Below, piece after piece: positions 1-7,559 of a DNA stretch of 12,629 nt. The DNA comes from an uncultured Flavobacteriales bacterium (GTDB lineage: Bacteria > Bacteroidota > Bacteroidia > Flavobacteriales > UBA1820). The notes under the pieces are model-generated. The model worked only from the letters and a program-made list of their open reading frames with translations. It made no database searches and was not told the DNA's origin. The DNA lies in the NCBI GenBank assembly GCA_938023515.1, contig CALJDR010000016.1, forward strand, positions 1-12,629, written 5' to 3'. Every line of letters starts with the position of its first letter. Positions within the stretch are counted from its first letter, which is position 1. The translations under genes and the position numbers were made by a program.

Positions 1-55
1 ACCGAGATCTACACAAGGAGTATCGTCGGCAGCGTCAGATGTTTATAAGAGACAG
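1..55 (+). other. Illumina Nextera adapter (non-genomic)
   Basis: Bases 1-14 (ACCGAGATCTACAC) are the 3' end of the Illumina P5 oligonucleotide. Bases 15-22 (AAGGAGTA) are an 8-base i5 index, which I recall as the Nextera S507/N507 barcode. Bases 23-36 (TCGTCGGCAGCGTC) are the Nextera read-1 adapter. Bases 37-55 are the 19-bp Tn5 mosaic end with one mismatch, T instead of G at base 43. The four blocks lie in exact library order, so this is untrimmed adapter joined to the contig end, not a natural transposon end. It should be removed before submission or analysis. Confidence 0.98.
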
Positions 56-1305
56 ATATTATTATTTGCGACCATCACCGCCCGGCCGACAAGATACCGG
101 CTGCGATAGCTGTATTGGATCCCAAACGTCCGGACTGCCCCTACCCTTTCAAGGAACTGAGCGGATGCGGTGTCGGGCTCAAACTGATACAGGCCGTCTG
201 CAAAAGCAAAGGTTGGAACGACAAATCCGTCATCACCAATTACCTCGACTTGGTCGCCGTCAGCATCGGGGCGGATATCGTGCCTATCGTCGATGAAAAC
301 CGGATATTGGCCTACTACGGGTTGAAAAAGCTCAATTCCAACCCCTGCCCCGGCATAAAAGCTTTCAACATCTTTTCCAAAAAACGGATATTCGGCATTA
401 CGGATATCATCTTCGTCATCGCCCCCCGCATCAATGCGGCCGGGCGTATCAATCAGGGTATCCACGCCGTAGAGCTGCTCACAGCCCGCAATGATGTCGT
501 GGCCAAAGAGATCGCCATCGAGATCGACCGGCTCAACGCGGAACGGAAAGAACTCGACGCCGCCACGACGGAAGAGGCACTGAAAATGCTCGAAGGGAAA
601 AAACTGGAAGACGATTTCTGCATCATTATCTACAATCCATCCTGGCATAAAGGCGTGATCGGCATCGTCGCCTCACGTCTGGTAGAACATTTCTACCGGC
701 CTGCTATGGTATTCACCAAAACCGGGGAAGGCTATATATCGGCCTCGGCCCGTTCGATGCACGATTTCGACATCTACAACGCGATAGAGAGTTGCCAGGA
801 TATCATCGAGCAGTTCGGAGGGCACAAATACGCGGCCGGCCTCACCCTGAAAGAGGAAAATTTCGAGGCCTTTAAAGAGCGGATCAACGAAATCGCCCGA
901 GAGGCGATCCTGCCGGAAATGCGGACCCCGGAGGTCGAAGTGGATACCGAGATCGAAATGTCGGACATCAGCCCAAAATTCCTGCGGACACTCAAAAAAT
1001 TCGCGCCTTTCGGACCAGGGAACAATTCACCCATATTCATGGCCCGCCACCTAAAAGACAACGGCTGGGGAAAAGCGGTCGGCAAAGGCGACCAGCACCT
1101 TAAACTGACGTTGATGGAAGCCGGAGATACAACGGGCGGAAGGACTTACGATGCTATCGGGTTCAACCTGGGCAAAAAAGCCAGCGTCGTGGCCGGTGGG
1201 AAAGCATTTAAAGCGGTCTTTACGATCGAAGAGAACGAATACCAGGGGCGTATCAGTCCGCAGATCCGTCTGAAAGATATCAAACCGGAAGAAGAGTCCG
1301 AATAA
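56..1305 (+). CDS. recJ: Single-stranded-DNA-specific 5'-3' exonuclease RecJ, 5'-truncated
   Basis: RecJ degrades single-stranded DNA 5' to 3' in recombinational repair and mismatch repair in the cytoplasm. The frame is open from base 58 to the TAA at 1303-1305, about 415 codons. It holds the DHH motif that names the superfamily (bases 70-78, in the context ICDHHRP), GCGVGLKL, APRINAAGR, HKGVIGIVASRL, and the DHHA1 motif GGHKYAAG (bases 817-840). The C-terminal part from about base 920 looks like the RecJ OB-fold domain and ends with a charged tail. Usual RecJ length is about 570 residues, so roughly 150 N-terminal residues, including the first Asp-rich metal motif, are missing because the contig ends in adapter. 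A TTG at 115 could serve as a start in principle but lies downstream of DHH, so it is not the real start. This is an assembly-edge truncation, not a pseudogene. Confidence 0.95.
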
Positions 1306-1517
1306 AATACGTTTTTACAAAGCCCGGAATACTATACTTCTTCTCCCTGTTTCGGGAACTGGAAAATAAGTTTAGTACATCTCCATCGCCCCCCTTCCCC
1401 GCAACAGCCTAAAGGCTGAATAGCCGGCTTTTTTACCTCTGCCCGAGCAGAGTGTCTATATTCGTGCATATTTCCAGAATCCTACTGACCGGGACTCTGT
1501 ACAATATGATATCTGTT
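1306..1517. other. Convergent intergenic region, recJ / EamA gene
   Basis: These 212 bases separate the recJ stop from the stop of the minus-strand EamA gene and contain no credible ORF. Besides the candidate recJ terminator, there is a perfect 6-bp hairpin CTCTGC-CCGA-GCAGAG (1437-1452). A further 8-bp stem lies at 1475-1499 (arms 1475-1482 and 1492-1499). The last stem is fully paired, through a G-U wobble, only in minus-strand RNA; in plus-strand RNA it has an A-C mismatch. It may therefore end the murF-EamA transcript, although no T-tract follows it. Confidence 0.5.
1406..1434 (+). terminator. Candidate intrinsic terminator of recJ
   Basis: AGCC (1406-1409) pairs with GGCT (1426-1429), and stacked inside it GGCT (1414-1417) pairs with AGCC (1422-1425) around a GAAT loop. 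A TAAA bulge interrupts the 5' side. Six T residues follow (1429-1434), on the plus strand only. It lies about 100 bases after the recJ stop, which is far but plausible. A second perfect hairpin without a T-tract follows at 1437-1452. Confidence 0.5.
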
Positions 1518-1931
1518 TTAGAAAAGGATGACGATGGAACCTGCGATAATGAGTAATCCCCCAACGATCGTTTTCACGTCCGGTGTTTCGCCCAGGATAA
1601 CAATAGCCAGAATCATAGCCATTGCCACGGAGAGTTTATCGATCGGCGCCACCTTGGACACGTCGCCCGACTGGAGAGCTTTGAAATAAAAGAGCCAGGA
1701 AAGCCCGGTAGTAACCCCGGACAACACCAGGAAGAGCACTGTCCGGCGGGAAAGTTCCCGGATATGCCCCTGGCTTCCCAAAAGGAACACGACGCCCCAG
1801 GTGATCAGTAAAATAACTGTTGTACGGATAGCCGTAGCCAGATTGGAATCCACCCCTTTCACTCCCATCTTGGCAAAGATAGCCGTCAGGGCGGCAAAGA
1901 ATGCAGATAGCAGAGCGTAAAATTTCCACAT
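1518..1931 (-). CDS. Small single-domain EamA (DMT superfamily) transporter
   Basis: This 137-residue membrane protein is one EamA repeat. Full-length drug/metabolite transporters have two such repeats and about ten helices; this has five likely helices at about residues 4-22, 34-52, 64-84, 98-114 and 119-137. The segment from ALQSGDVSKVAPIDKL through the helix ending ILGE is the typical EamA signature. Half-size proteins of this kind are known and probably work as dimers in the inner membrane. The substrate cannot be read from the sequence. The start ATG (1931-1929) lies 9 bp after the murF stop on the same strand and I see no promoter between them, so the two are probably cotranscribed. That does not prove a cell-wall role. 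No Shine-Dalgarno sequence is visible, which is normal for this phylum. Confidence 0.85.
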   Translation of the reverse strand: MWKFYALLSAFFAALTAIFAKMGVKGVDSNLATAIRTTVILLITWGVVFLLGSQGHIRELSRRTVLFLVLSGVTTGLSWLFYFKALQSGDVSKVAPIDKLSVAMAMILAIVILGETPDVKTIVGGLLIIAGSIVILF

Positions 1932-1940
1932 ATCTACAGG

Positions 1941-3248
1941 TCAGAGTAGTTCTAATGCGCGCTCCATTTTCATTCCCCGCGATCCCTTTATCAGGTACAC
2001 TGCCGGTACGGAAGGCTTGCGGAACGCAGATGCAAAGGCTTCAAAAGTAGGATAAAGAGAGAGATTATTCCCGGAGACATTTACTTTGGAAAAATTCTCA
2101 CCGATCAGGTATACATGGTCGTACGGCAGCGAAACGGCCATATCGGCTATCCGCTGGTGCTCCTGCTCCGAATAAATCCCCAGTTCAAACATATCGCCCA
2201 GAATTGCATATTTCGGACGCCCTCCTGTGTCGGTATGGGCGAAATTTTCCACCGAAAGGCCCATACTCGTCGGATTGGCATTATAGGCATCCATCATCAC
2301 CGCATCCTGTCCCCGTTCCACCCACTGGGAACGGTTGTTGGACGGTACGTACGATTCCAGCGCTGCTGCGATGTCTGCCGGGGCAATCCCAAAATATAAT
2401 CCGGCGGCTATGGCCGCACAGGCATTGGTAAAATTGTATTCTCCGCTCAGGTGCGTAGTAAATTCGGTCGAAGCGAACCGTCCCGACACCTCCGGCAGCG
2501 AAGACAGAAGTTCTGTCTGTACATCAGCTTTCGCCCCTTTAGAGGAAAACGTATACCGCTCGACACCGGCACTCTTCTCCATTTGGATCGGGTCGTCGGC
2601 ATTGACCAATGCCCGGCCTCCGTGTTCACGGAGAAAATCATAAAGTTCGGATTTCGTCCGGATCACTCCTTCTACCCCGCCGAAACCTTCCAAGTGAGCC
2701 CGCCCATAGTTGGTGATATATCCGTAGTCGGGCCGGGCTATCGCGCTCAGGTCCCTTATTTCATAAGGATGGGACGCCCCCATTTCCACTACGGCAAAAT
2801 TGTGGTGCGGACGGATGGACAATAAAGTGAGCGGAACTCCTATATGGTTATTGAGGTTGCCTTCCGTAGCGCAGACATCGAACTTTCGGGATAATACAGC
2901 CCGCAGCAATTCCTTGGATGTCGTCTTTCCATTGCTGCCTGTCAGACAAAAAACCGGAATATTCATCCTCAGCCGGTGGTATGTCGCTACATTCTGTAAA
3001 GCAGCCAACACATCGGGAACCAGAACGATCCGATCGGTATCGGCATATCTTTTAGCATCGTCCACCACAACAGCAGACGCCCCGGCATCCAGTGCTTTTC
3101 CGGCAAAATCATTTCCGTCGAAATTCTCCCCTTTAAGGGCAAAAAAAACGTCTCCGCTGCCTATTTTCCGGGTATCGGTCGTCAGTCGGATACCATTCTT
3201 TTCGAGTAAACCATATATCCTATCCACGTACGGGGCAAATCCATTCAT
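1941..3248 (-). CDS. murF: UDP-N-acetylmuramoyl-tripeptide--D-alanyl-D-alanine ligase
   Basis: MurF adds D-Ala-D-Ala to UDP-MurNAc-tripeptide using ATP, the last cytoplasmic amino-acid addition in peptidoglycan precursor synthesis. The 435 residues match the family length. Residues 20-65 (TTDTRKIGSGDVFFALKG) form the N-terminal substrate domain. The Walker-A loop TGSNGKTT is at 103-110. NNHIGVP (133-139), EMGAS (155-159) and TNYGRAHLEGFG (179-190) belong to the central Mur ligase domain. DAYNANP (320-326) and LGDMFELG (350-357) mark the C-terminal domain, and KGSRGMKMER is near the end. The YNANP motif and the domain order point to MurF rather than MurC, D or E. A TAnnTTTG promoter box lies 24 bases upstream of the start, and the EamA gene follows closely. 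In this organism murF stands outside the usual division and cell-wall cluster, at least within this window. Confidence 0.96.
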   Translation of the reverse strand: MNGFAPYVDRIYGLLEKNGIRLTTDTRKIGSGDVFFALKGENFDGNDFAGKALDAGASAVVVDDAKRYADTDRIVLVPDVLAALQNVATYHRLRMNIPVFCLTGSNGKTTSKELLRAVLSRKFDVCATEGNLNNHIGVPLTLLSIRPHHNFAVVEMGASHPYEIRDLSAIARPDYGYITNYGRAHLEGFGGVEGVIRTKSELYDFLREHGGRALVNADDPIQMEKSAGVERYTFSSKGAKADVQTELLSSLPEVSGRFASTEFTTHLSGEYNFTNACAAIAAGLYFGIAPADIAAALESYVPSNNRSQWVERGQDAVMMDAYNANPTSMGLSVENFAHTDTGGRPKYAILGDMFELGIYSEQEHQRIADMAVSLPYDHVYLIGENFSKVNVSGNNLSLYPTFEAFASAFRKPSVPAVYLIKGSRGMKMERALELL

Positions 3249-3271
3249 TTCTCTTGATTTTTAAACACGGT

Positions 3272-3306
3272 CAAATTTACCTTTTTTCCAAAACATACGG
3301 AACAAA
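3272..3306 (-). promoter_or_regulatory. murF promoter (Bacteroidota type)
   Basis: On the minus strand TAAATTTG (3279-3272) matches the -7 consensus TAnnTTTG exactly. A TTTG (3306-3303) lies 23 bases upstream as a possible -33 element, at the long end of usual spacing. That element overlaps the tail of the terminator of the preceding TPR gene. The start codon is 24 bases below the box, giving a leader of about 17 bases. Confidence 0.6.
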
Positions 3307-3338
3307 AAAGCGCGGCAGGATTACCCGCCGCGCTTTTT
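3304..3338 (-). terminator. Intrinsic terminator of the TPR gene
   Basis: Arms GCGCGGC (3310-3316) and GCCGCGC (3327-3333) form a perfect 7-bp GC stem with a 10-base loop. A runs (3304-3309) and T runs (3334-3338) flank the stem, so it could end transcription in both directions. It starts 16 bases past the TPR stop codon on the minus strand, where the stem is followed by six U residues. It separates the TPR gene from murF, which restarts from its own promoter directly downstream. Confidence 0.9.
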
Positions 3339-3354
3339 ATTTTTCCACGTATTT

Positions 3355-4767
3355 CTACTCCATCAGGGATTTTTCGACCGCTTCATATTTTTTCATGTTC
3401 GCGTCATCTCCCAATCCGGCATAAACATTCTTAAGAATACGGACAATGCTCACATTATCCGGGACTTCCTTATACCCTTTTTCAAGGACTTCAGCCACTT
3501 TCTTATACATTTCCTTCTTCTGCTCGATCAGGGCATCATACTGTTTCTTCTGGGCGGCATTGAGCGTGAAGGGAAGCTTATCTATCTCTTCGTTGATCCT
3601 TGCCTCGTCATCCAAAAGCGCAGAAGCATAATTGATGTATGCATTGGCATACTTAGGATCTATCTCTATGGCTTTTGTATAATGTGCCATAGCATTCGCT
3701 ACGTCATGCTTTTCACTATATACATATCCGAGGTTATACTGGATCTCCGCATCATTGGGGAAAACTTTGGCTGCAGCCAAAAGGTTTTCCAGGAATTTAT
3801 CGAGATCTCCCTTCTGATAGTATATCTGTCCTACCAGCAAGAAAATATCCTTGTTTTCAGGAAACTTGGCTAAAGCCTCTTCACCATATTTCAAAGCCTC
3901 ATCATAATGATCTTCCTGATAGAGGATCTGCATCAGGGTAAGGTATAGTTCCGGCTGCTTATTGGTCTCTACCCGAACGGTAGGATCAGTGGCCAATTTG
4001 AGTTTTACCTGAGCATCCATTTCCTTTTGCGAAGCATATACCTTTCTCTGGCCGGTAAGTTCATCCATCGCTTCGTATATCGTTTCTACACCGGTATAAC
4101 CCATAGCCAGGAGTTTCTTATAATATTCCTTGGCAGCAGAATAATCTCTGGCCTGGATCATGCAGGTGGCGGCATTGTTCAGAAGAGCCGTGTCAGCTTT
4201 GGGAGCGAATATTCTCTGTGCTTCATAGGTAAGCTCAAACAGGGAAGCCGCTTCTTTGAATTGCTGCGAATTGTATGCGTTTATACTCTTCTGATAATAA
4301 CCGTTCCCGGCTTCGCCGATAGCAGTCACCATCTTGGGAGTATAGGTCTTTGTGCGGTTCGATACTTTGGGTTTGCTATACTTACCCGACATAACCGCAT
4401 CGTCCAGCGCTTTCTGAGAATCAAAGCTAACCATCTTTTTGGTGTCGTTGTTACGAGCCGTATAATCTTTCCCGCTCTCGTAATCGGCCAACGAGGTCAG
4501 ATATTGCAAAGCTTCTTTGATCTGGGGAATATTGTCCCCTGCCAAGTTCAGTTTTGCCATGCCAATAATATACATGGCCTTTGCAACGAGATCGGAATTG
4601 GCATCCCCATCAGATTTCAGAATAGATTCTCCCTTCTGTGCCTGAGAAAGAGCGGTGTTGTAATCTTTCTTGTCAAGCGCTTTCTGGGCTGCATCCAGTT
4701 CCGCTTTCTGTGCATAAGTAAATGTTACCATGCACATCAGTGCTGTTGTAATAAATAATTTTTTCAT
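3355..4767 (-). CDS. Secreted/periplasmic tetratricopeptide repeat protein
   Basis: This 470-residue protein has a clear N-terminal signal peptide: KK, then a hydrophobic stretch (residues 4-17), then TYA-Q with likely cleavage after Ala19. There is no lipobox, so I expect a soluble periplasmic protein. The rest is helical, with TPR-like segments at about 155-225 and 270-373; residues 340-373 are the most canonical repeat (NLGYVYSEK...AMAHYTKAIEIDP). Residues 405-435 are Lys/Glu-rich and may be coiled coil. TPRs bind proteins, but the partner is unknown. I chose the ATG at 4767 because it gives MKKLFI and a clean signal peptide; the ATG eight codons upstream would put polar residues ahead of it. 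The gene has its own candidate promoter and a strong terminator, so it is probably monocistronic although it follows gyrA. Confidence 0.88.
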   Translation of the reverse strand: MKKLFITTALMCMVTFTYAQKAELDAAQKALDKKDYNTALSQAQKGESILKSDGDANSDLVAKAMYIIGMAKLNLAGDNIPQIKEALQYLTSLADYESGKDYTARNNDTKKMVSFDSQKALDDAVMSGKYSKPKVSNRTKTYTPKMVTAIGEAGNGYYQKSINAYNSQQFKEAASLFELTYEAQRIFAPKADTALLNNAATCMIQARDYSAAKEYYKKLLAMGYTGVETIYEAMDELTGQRKVYASQKEMDAQVKLKLATDPTVRVETNKQPELYLTLMQILYQEDHYDEALKYGEEALAKFPENKDIFLLVGQIYYQKGDLDKFLENLLAAAKVFPNDAEIQYNLGYVYSEKHDVANAMAHYTKAIEIDPKYANAYINYASALLDDEARINEEIDKLPFTLNAAQKKQYDALIEQKKEMYKKVAEVLEKGYKEVPDNVSIVRILKNVYAGLGDDANMKKYEAVEKSLME

Positions 4768-4810
4768 TTTATTGCTTTCAATATTTTTCAATTCGATACT
4801 ATTCCAAGAA

Positions 4811-4842
4811 CAAAAGTCGATATTTTAATTGTTAAGACAAAA
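4811..4842 (-). promoter_or_regulatory. Candidate promoter of the TPR gene
   Basis: On the minus strand GACTTTTG (4818-4811) matches TAnnTTTG except for the first base. TTTTG (4842-4838) lies exactly 19 bases upstream, the preferred spacing of the -33 element. The start codon at 4767 is 44 bases below the box, giving a leader of about 36 bases. The -33 element sits in one arm of the inverted repeat at 4836-4865. Confidence 0.5.
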
Positions 4843-4865
4843 TATTATCTTATTAATTTTTTGTC
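4836..4865. repeat. AT-rich inverted repeat between gyrA and the TPR gene
   Basis: GACAAAA (4836-4842) and TTTTGTC (4859-4865) form perfect 7-bp arms. Inside them, after one mismatch, ATTA (4844-4847) pairs with TAAT (4854-4857) around a 6-base loop. The repeat begins 14 bases after the gyrA stop on the minus strand and covers the -33 element of the TPR promoter. It could be a weak terminator of gyrA, although no long U-tract follows, or an operator for the TPR gene. The two cannot be told apart by reading. Confidence 0.55.
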
Positions 4866-4879
4866 AAGACATATCTTTT

Positions 4880-7393
4880 TCAAGCCTCTTCCCCATTTTC
4901 TGCAACAGGCGATTCTGTCTCTTGGTTTTCAGCACCTTCCTCCACCTGTTCATCTTCGGAAACGACCTTGGCCACCGCCGCTATTTCGTCATCATTGCGT
5001 AAGTTGATCAGTTTGACCCCCTGGGTAGCGCGTCCGGTCACCCGAAGCGTATCGATGCCCATGCGAATGGTTAGGCCACTGCGAGTAATGATCATCAGGT
5101 CTTCGTCGCCCTTGACATCGACAATAGCGATCAGGGCACCGGTTTTATCGGTTACGTTGATCGTCTTCACGCCCTTCGCGCCGCGGTTGGTCTCGCGGTA
5201 TTCATCGAACTCGGAACGCTTCCCGAAGCCTTTCTCGGATACGACCAATACATTGGACTGTACATCGTCCACACAGATCATACCGATCACTTCATCGTCC
5301 GCCCCATCGAGCATCACACCGCGTACGCCGGTCGCATTGCGGCCCATCGGACGAAGTTTTTCCTCGTCGAAACGGATCGCTTTGCCTTTACGGGTAGCAA
5401 TCATGATCTTGGACGTACCGCTGGTAAGGCGGGCTTCCAGCAAGGTATCACCCTCGCGGACATTGATCGCATTGATACCGTTGGCGCGCGGACGGGAATA
5501 AGCCTCGAGCGAAGTCTTTTTTACCGTACCGTCCTTGGTTACCAGCACGACATAATGGTTGTTGATGTAATCCTCGTCCTTGAGGTTATCCACCATGATA
5601 TAGGCGCGCACCTTGTCGTCCTGCTCGATATTGATCAGGTTCTGTATCGCACGGCCCTTGGCGGTCTTGGCCCCTTCCGGTATTTCGAACACGCGCATCC
5701 AGAACACTTTGCCCTTTTCAGTGAAAAACAGCATATACTGGTGGTTGGTCGCCATAAAGAGATGCTCGAGGAAGTCCTCCTGGCGGGTGGAAACGCCTTT
5801 CTGCCCCACTCCTCCACGCGACTGGCGGCGGTATTCGGCCAGGCGGGTACGTTTGATGTACCCGGCATGGGAAATGGTGACCACCACTTCCTCGTCGGCG
5901 ATCATATCCTCTATCGAGAAATCCCCGTCCGCAGAGTATTCTATCTCGCTGCGGCGTTCGTCCCCGTACTTCTGCTTTACTTCCTCCATTTCCTCGCGCA
6001 CCAGAGCCATACGGAGCGTACGGTCGGCCAAGAGAGCTCTGTAATGTTCGATCTTTTTGAGGATATCTTCGTACTCGGCGCGAAGTTTATCCTGTTCCAG
6101 ACCGGTAAGCTGACGCAGACGCATTTCTACGATCGCACGTGCCTGTATGTCCGTCAGTGAGAACCGCTCGATAAGTTTCGCACGTGCATCATCCGTATTG
6201 GAAGCCGCACGGATGATCTTCACCACCTCGTCGATATTGTCCGAGGCAATGATCAGGCCTTCCAAAATGTGAGCCCTCTCTTCTGCCTTGCGGAGTTCGA
6301 ACTGCGTGCGGCGGGTCACCACATCGTGGCGGTGCTCCACAAAATAATGCACCAAATCCAGCAGGTTGAGCAGTTTGGGCCGCCCGTCCACCAGCGCGAT
6401 ATTGTTCACCGAGAACGAGGTCTGGAGCGCCGTGTTCTTGTACAGCGTATTGAGCACCACGTTGGATACCGCCTCACGTTTTACCACATATACAATGCGC
6501 ATACCGCTGCGGTCGGATTCGTCCCGGATAGCCGATATGCCCTCTATTTTCTTGTCATTGATCAAATCGACCGTGCGCTTGATCATCTCGGATTTATTCA
6601 CCTGGTACGGGATCTCGCTCACCACGATGCATTCGCGGCCGTCGATCTCTTCGATGGTCGCCTTTCCGCGGATGACGATACGTCCGCGGCCCGTGCGGTA
6701 GGCTTCACGCACTCCGCCGATACCGTATATTATGCCGCCCGTAGGAAAATCGGGGGCCTTGACATATTGCATCAATTCGTCTACGGTAATATCCGGATTG
6801 TCGATATAGGCATTTATAGCATCCACGACCTCCGTCAAATTGTGAGGAGGCATATTGGTCGCCATACCTACGGCAATACCGGCCGCCCCGTTGACCAGCA
6901 GGTTCGGGATGCGGGTAGGCATGACCGAGGGCTCTTTGAGCGTATCGTCGAAGTTGGGCACCATATCGACCGTGTCCTTTTCGATATCCACCATCACGTC
7001 TTCCGCTATCTTGCGCATACGGGCCTCGGTATAACGCATGGCCGCGGCGGAGTCGCCGTCCACACTGCCGAAGTTACCCTGTCCGTCTACCAGCATATAA
7101 CGCAAAGACCAGCTCTGGGCCATGCGGACCATAGTTTCATAAACCGAGCTGTCTCCGTGCGGGTGGTATTTACCCAACACCTCGCCCACGATACGGGCGG
7201 ATTTCTTGTAGCCCGAACTGGAAGTGATCCCTAATTCATTCATCCCGTAAAGCACGCGGCGGTGTACCGGTTTGAGGCCGTCGCGCACATCGGGAAGTGC
7301 GCGGGAAACGATTACTGACATCGAATAGTCAATGTATGAAGACTTCATCTCATCGACAATATTGATCGGTATCAGTTTTTCTCCATCTGTCAT
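4880..7393 (-). CDS. gyrA: DNA gyrase subunit A
   Basis: GyrA is the cleavage-religation subunit of the A2B2 type II topoisomerase that introduces negative supercoils. The 837 residues match the family. The winged-helix/tower part spans about 1-490, with the active-site tyrosine in AAMRYTEAR (Tyr121, Tyr122 in E. coli). Residues from about 500 to 810 form the beta-pinwheel DNA-wrapping domain. The GyrA box there reads QSRGGVGQKG (524-533), an expanded form of the QRRGGKG box of E. coli; its presence argues for GyrA rather than ParC. An acidic tail follows (about 812-837). The quinolone-determining region is HPHGDSSVYE (77-86): Ser82 is the susceptible-type residue at E. coli 83, and Glu86 stands at E. 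coli 87. The start at 7393 is supported by the conserved N-terminus and a TAnnTTTG box 47 bases upstream. The gene is divergent from purA. Confidence 0.98.
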   Translation of the reverse strand: MTDGEKLIPINIVDEMKSSYIDYSMSVIVSRALPDVRDGLKPVHRRVLYGMNELGITSSSGYKKSARIVGEVLGKYHPHGDSSVYETMVRMAQSWSLRYMLVDGQGNFGSVDGDSAAAMRYTEARMRKIAEDVMVDIEKDTVDMVPNFDDTLKEPSVMPTRIPNLLVNGAAGIAVGMATNMPPHNLTEVVDAINAYIDNPDITVDELMQYVKAPDFPTGGIIYGIGGVREAYRTGRGRIVIRGKATIEEIDGRECIVVSEIPYQVNKSEMIKRTVDLINDKKIEGISAIRDESDRSGMRIVYVVKREAVSNVVLNTLYKNTALQTSFSVNNIALVDGRPKLLNLLDLVHYFVEHRHDVVTRRTQFELRKAEERAHILEGLIIASDNIDEVVKIIRAASNTDDARAKLIERFSLTDIQARAIVEMRLRQLTGLEQDKLRAEYEDILKKIEHYRALLADRTLRMALVREEMEEVKQKYGDERRSEIEYSADGDFSIEDMIADEEVVVTISHAGYIKRTRLAEYRRQSRGGVGQKGVSTRQEDFLEHLFMATNHQYMLFFTEKGKVFWMRVFEIPEGAKTAKGRAIQNLINIEQDDKVRAYIMVDNLKDEDYINNHYVVLVTKDGTVKKTSLEAYSRPRANGINAINVREGDTLLEARLTSGTSKIMIATRKGKAIRFDEEKLRPMGRNATGVRGVMLDGADDEVIGMICVDDVQSNVLVVSEKGFGKRSEFDEYRETNRGAKGVKTINVTDKTGALIAIVDVKGDEDLMIITRSGLTIRMGIDTLRVTGRATQGVKLINLRNDDEIAAVAKVVSEDEQVEEGAENQETESPVAENGEEA

Positions 7394-7439
7394 AATTTCA
7401 AATAATTATTCGTCTTTTTCTTTTTCTTGCATTAGTAGC

Positions 7440-7447
7440 CAAAATTA
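7440..7447 (-). promoter_or_regulatory. gyrA promoter -7 box
   Basis: TAATTTTG (read 7447-7440 on the minus strand) matches TAnnTTTG exactly. The best -33 candidate, a TTG in GATTGCTGG, is 22 bases upstream and weak. The expected leader before the ATG at 7393 is about 40 bases and A-rich, without a Shine-Dalgarno sequence. The box lies in the 166-bp divergent region shared with purA. Confidence 0.6.
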
Positions 7448-7494
7448 CGGAATTTTATCGAAATACCAGCAATCATTTTTTGCGAAAAAACCAC

Positions 7495-7523
7495 TTGGCG
7501 AAACCTTATTTACTGTACCTTTA
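7495..7523 (+). promoter_or_regulatory. Candidate purA promoter
   Basis: TACCTTTA (7516-7523) matches TAnnTTTG in all but the last base. TTG (7495-7497) lies 18 bases upstream as a possible -33 element. The purA start at 7560 is 36 bases below the box. The gyrA -7 box is about 70 bases away, pointing the other way, so the two core promoters are back to back without overlapping. I see no clear purine-repressor or riboswitch element in the short leader. Confidence 0.45.
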
Positions 7524-7559
7524 CTGGTCGTAAAAGTTAATCAAAAACACTCCGATACA

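Noticed and set aside
37..55. Tn5 mosaic end as evidence of a natural transposon
   Set aside because: It is directly preceded by P5, index and read-1 adapter sequence in library order, so it comes from tagmentation during library preparation.
1437..1452. Perfect 6-bp hairpin CTCTGC-CCGA-GCAGAG as a terminator
   Set aside because: No T-run follows on either strand; the adjacent hairpin at 1406-1434 is the better terminator candidate.
4768..4791. Eight-codon upstream start of the TPR protein
   Set aside because: Starting at 4791 would place MKNIESNK before the signal peptide; the ATG at 4767 gives a standard KK-hydrophobic signal sequence.
6269..7234. A 321-codon open frame antisense to gyrA
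   Set aside because: It lies wholly within gyrA on the opposite strand, is His/Arg-rich with no recognisable motif, and is explained by the codon use of gyrA. The same holds for the shorter antisense frames in recJ, murF, purA and the TPR gene.
7332..7559. N-terminal extension of PurA by 76 codons
   Set aside because: The extension crosses the divergent promoter region and the gyrA 5' end, reads as low-complexity Ser/Phe-rich sequence, and the family N-terminus begins exactly at the ATG at 7560.
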